Positions 31,008 to 32,573 of a stretch of 32,573 bases of DNA are shown here, one piece after another. This DNA comes from Bryobacterales bacterium (GTDB taxonomy: Bacteria; Acidobacteriota; Terriglobia; Bryobacterales; Bryobacteraceae). Positions within the stretch are counted from its first letter, which is position 1. Every line of letters starts with the position of its first letter. The DNA lies in assembly GCA_003167495.1 (NCBI GenBank), contig PMSX01000297.1, positions 1-32,573 of the forward strand, in the 5' to 3' direction. The notes below the pieces were generated by a model. It had not been told where the DNA came from. It was given only the letters and a program-made list of their open reading frames with translations, and did not search any database. The position numbers and the translations under genes were made by a program.

Positions 31008-32573
31008 TCAGGCTTGCCTTATGATCGGCACAGTCAGTTCTTGTTCATTGGCCCGTGCTTTGAAATTTCGGAAGCAGCGCACGAGCCCGTCCTGTAGCTC
31101 TTGTACATTGATCGGTTTGGTCAGATAATCGTCAACTCCTGCCGCAATGCATTCATCACGATTCTCTTTCATAGCGCCAGCCGTCAGGGCGGTGATCCAG
31201 GGACGATTCTTGCTAAGCGTAATGACGATGTGGCGAGTAGCGTCGAGGCCATTCATTTCAGGCATGTGTACGTCCATCAAAACCATATCGTAGGTTTGTC
31301 TGCGCAGTGCTTCGAGCACTTCAAGGCCGTTGCCGACCACATCAGGGCGATAGCCAAGCCGTTCCAGGATGCGGACTGCCACTTTCTGGTTCACCGGGTT
31401 GTCCTCCGCTAGGAGGATACGGAGCGGAACACGTCTGGCGAAATTTGAATCAAGCGTCTTGGTACTCCGCGCAATTCGCCGGTCCGTCAATCCGTTCAGG
31501 ACCCCTGCCAATGTTCTCTGCAGTTGCTGTCGGCGAACTGGCTTTAGTAAGACGGCTGCGAGCGGGTTTTCAAAATTTCCGAAACGTTCTTTGGAAAAAG
31601 CGGTGCCCGAACTCAACATAATCATGGGCGGCGCGGCGTTCCCAAATTCCTGCTTTACCGCTAGCGCGAGCTGATCCCCGTCCATTTCCGGCATGTGCCA
31701 ATCGAGTAGAACCGCATCCCAACGCTCCTTTCGCATTGCCTCCAAAGCTTCTATACCGGAAGAAACGGCGAGAGAGGTAAGTTTCCAGTGGTCCAGATGA
31801 GCGGTTAGGATACGAAGATTTGTTTGGTTATCGTCGACTACTAGGATTCGCTTGCTTCGCCAGTCATCGGGCACTGCCCTCGGAAGCTTTTGCGCAGGTG
31901 CAGGTCGATATGGGATTTTCAAATGGAAGACAGAACCTTGTCTAGGCTCACTGGTAACCCAGATGCTCCCCCCCATCAATTCGGTCAACCGCTTCGAGAT
32001 AGCTAGACCTAACCCGGTTCCGCCAAATCGGCGCGTCGTCGAAGAATCAACCTGTGTAAAGGGCTGGAACAGATCCTTTATTTTCTTTAGCGTGATTCCG
32101 ATGCCAGTGTCGCGTACTACGAGGTACAAGATGTTTTCCCCGCTTTCGCTCTCGCGGAGCGCCGCCGAGATCACAACCTCACCCTGTGCGGTGAACTTGA
32201 CTGCATTGCTGACAAGGTTCAGCAAAATTTGGCGGGTACGCGTTACATCACCAGATATCCATTCGCTGACTTCTGGACCAATGCTTGCCATCAGTTCGAT
32301 CTTCTTCTCAGCGGCCTGATTCGCGAGCAACTCGAGCACCTCCTCAACGCAATCGCGCAAGCAGAACGGCTCATTCTCAAGATCAAGCTTGCCTGATTCT
32401 ATTTTTGAGAAGTCGAGAATGTCGTTAATGATAGTGAGCAAAGCATTTGACGAAGAACGAATTACATTGACGCAGTCGAGGGACTCAGGGGATAGCTCAT
32501 GATCGAGAAGCAAACTCGTCATGCCAATTACCCCATTCATCGGGGTACGAATCTCGTGGCTCATGTTGGCAAG
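31008..32573 (-). CDS. Hybrid sensor histidine kinase with two receiver domains (partial, N-terminus beyond right edge)
   Basis: The visible part spans about 521 residues and enters the window as LANMSHEIRTPMNG, so the sensor region lies outside it. The domains are HisKA (H-box SHEIRTP with phospho-His), the HATPase_c (N-box LLNLVSNAVKFT, G1 DTGIG, F-box FQPFTQVDSS, G2 GGTGLGL, ~85-220), receiver 1 (~238-360, DD pair VVDDN, phospho-Asp in LLDWHMPEMDG, Lys in LLKPV), and receiver 2 (~382-500, LLAEDNPVN, LMDVHMPEMNG, LTKPI). Both receivers keep the acidic pocket, Asp and Lys, so both should be phosphorylatable. There is no Hpt domain in the visible part, which suggests relay to a separate Hpt protein or use of receivers for output control. 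The gap downstream of its stop is unannotated. Confidence 0.95.
   Translation of the reverse strand, partial: LANMSHEIRTPMNGVIGMTSLLLDHELSPESLDCVNVIRSSSNALLTIINDILDFSKIESGKLDLENEPFCLRDCVEEVLELLANQAAEKKIELMASIGPEVSEWISGDVTRTRQILLNLVSNAVKFTAQGEVVISAALRESESGENILYLVVRDTGIGITLKKIKDLFQPFTQVDSSTTRRFGGTGLGLAISKRLTELMGGSIWVTSEPRQGSVFHLKIPYRPAPAQKLPRAVPDDWRSKRILVVDDNQTNLRILTAHLDHWKLTSLAVSSGIEALEAMRKERWDAVLLDWHMPEMDGDQLALAVKQEFGNAAPPMIMLSSGTAFSKERFGNFENPLAAVLLKPVRRQQLQRTLAGVLNGLTDRRIARSTKTLDSNFARRVPLRILLAEDNPVNQKVAVRILERLGYRPDVVGNGLEVLEALRRQTYDMVLMDVHMPEMNGLDATRHIVITLSKNRPWITALTAGAMKENRDECIAAGVDDYLTKPINVQELQDGLVRCFRNFKARANEQELTVPIIRQA

Overview
The window reads as a chromosomal segment from an aerobic soil-type heterotroph. 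I infer Acidobacteriota, probably a Solibacter/Bryobacter relative. The inference rests on moderately high GC with strongly coding-biased third positions, the mix of Tat/Sec-exported enzymes (GH29, ThuA-like, polysaccharide deacetylase), MacB-type permeases, a TPR-glycosyltransferase protein, and a small OB-fold protein paired with a thiolase. There is no 16S or other phylogenetic marker, so this placement is soft. Genes are packed tightly: many neighbours overlap by 1-13 nt or abut stop-to-stop. I found no convincing Rho-independent terminator, no CRISPR array, no prophage and no classical IS.

Layout from left to right. (1) 1-5.3 kb, mostly minus strand: the C-terminal end of an unknown plus-strand gene running in from the left, a TPR protein with a heptosyltransferase-like C-terminal domain, an inverted-repeat element, a bacilliredoxin preceded by a membrane-anchored coiled-coil protein, thymidine kinase, and a Tat-exported alpha-L-fucosidase. 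(2) 5.3-6 kb: a class I SAM methyltransferase on the plus strand. (3) 6-12.3 kb, minus strand: a housekeeping operon transcribed valS > nadC > birA > unknown protein > MFS transporter. (4) 12.3-17.6 kb: an exported polysaccharide deacetylase (plus), a ThuA-like protein followed by two MacB-family permeases without an ATPase (minus), and an exported metallo-beta-lactamase-fold protein (plus). (5) 17.6-18.35 kb: a REP-associated tyrosine transposase (RAYT) bracketed by a 26-bp imperfect inverted repeat and a pair of matching hairpins. (6) 18.4-26.4 kb, minus strand: a reductive pyrimidine degradation operon. (7) 26.7-28.05 kb: a thiolase and a small OB-fold partner. (8) 28.1-30.5 kb, plus strand: an ECF sigma factor, an anti-sigma factor and an exported protein of unknown function, overlapping head to tail. 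(9) tRNA-Pro(CGG), then a gene-poor 354-nt gap. (10) A hybrid histidine kinase running off the right edge.

The clearest functional unit is the pyrimidine operon, transcribed aminotransferase > preT > preA > hydA > NCS1 transporter > mmsA. The permease brings in the base. PreT/PreA reduce uracil or thymine, and HydA opens the dihydropyrimidine to the N-carbamoyl-beta-amino acid. The class III aminotransferase converts beta-alanine to malonate semialdehyde (or beta-aminoisobutyrate to methylmalonate semialdehyde), and MmsA oxidises that to acetyl- or propionyl-CoA. The step between HydA and the aminotransferase, beta-ureidopropionase, is not encoded anywhere in the window.

The least ordinary pieces are the RAYT/REP element, the sigma/anti-sigma/exported-protein module, a permease gene whose conserved N-terminus has no ATG, GTG or TTG start, and the long linker between the two Fe-S motifs of PreA. 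None of these alone proves a new system.
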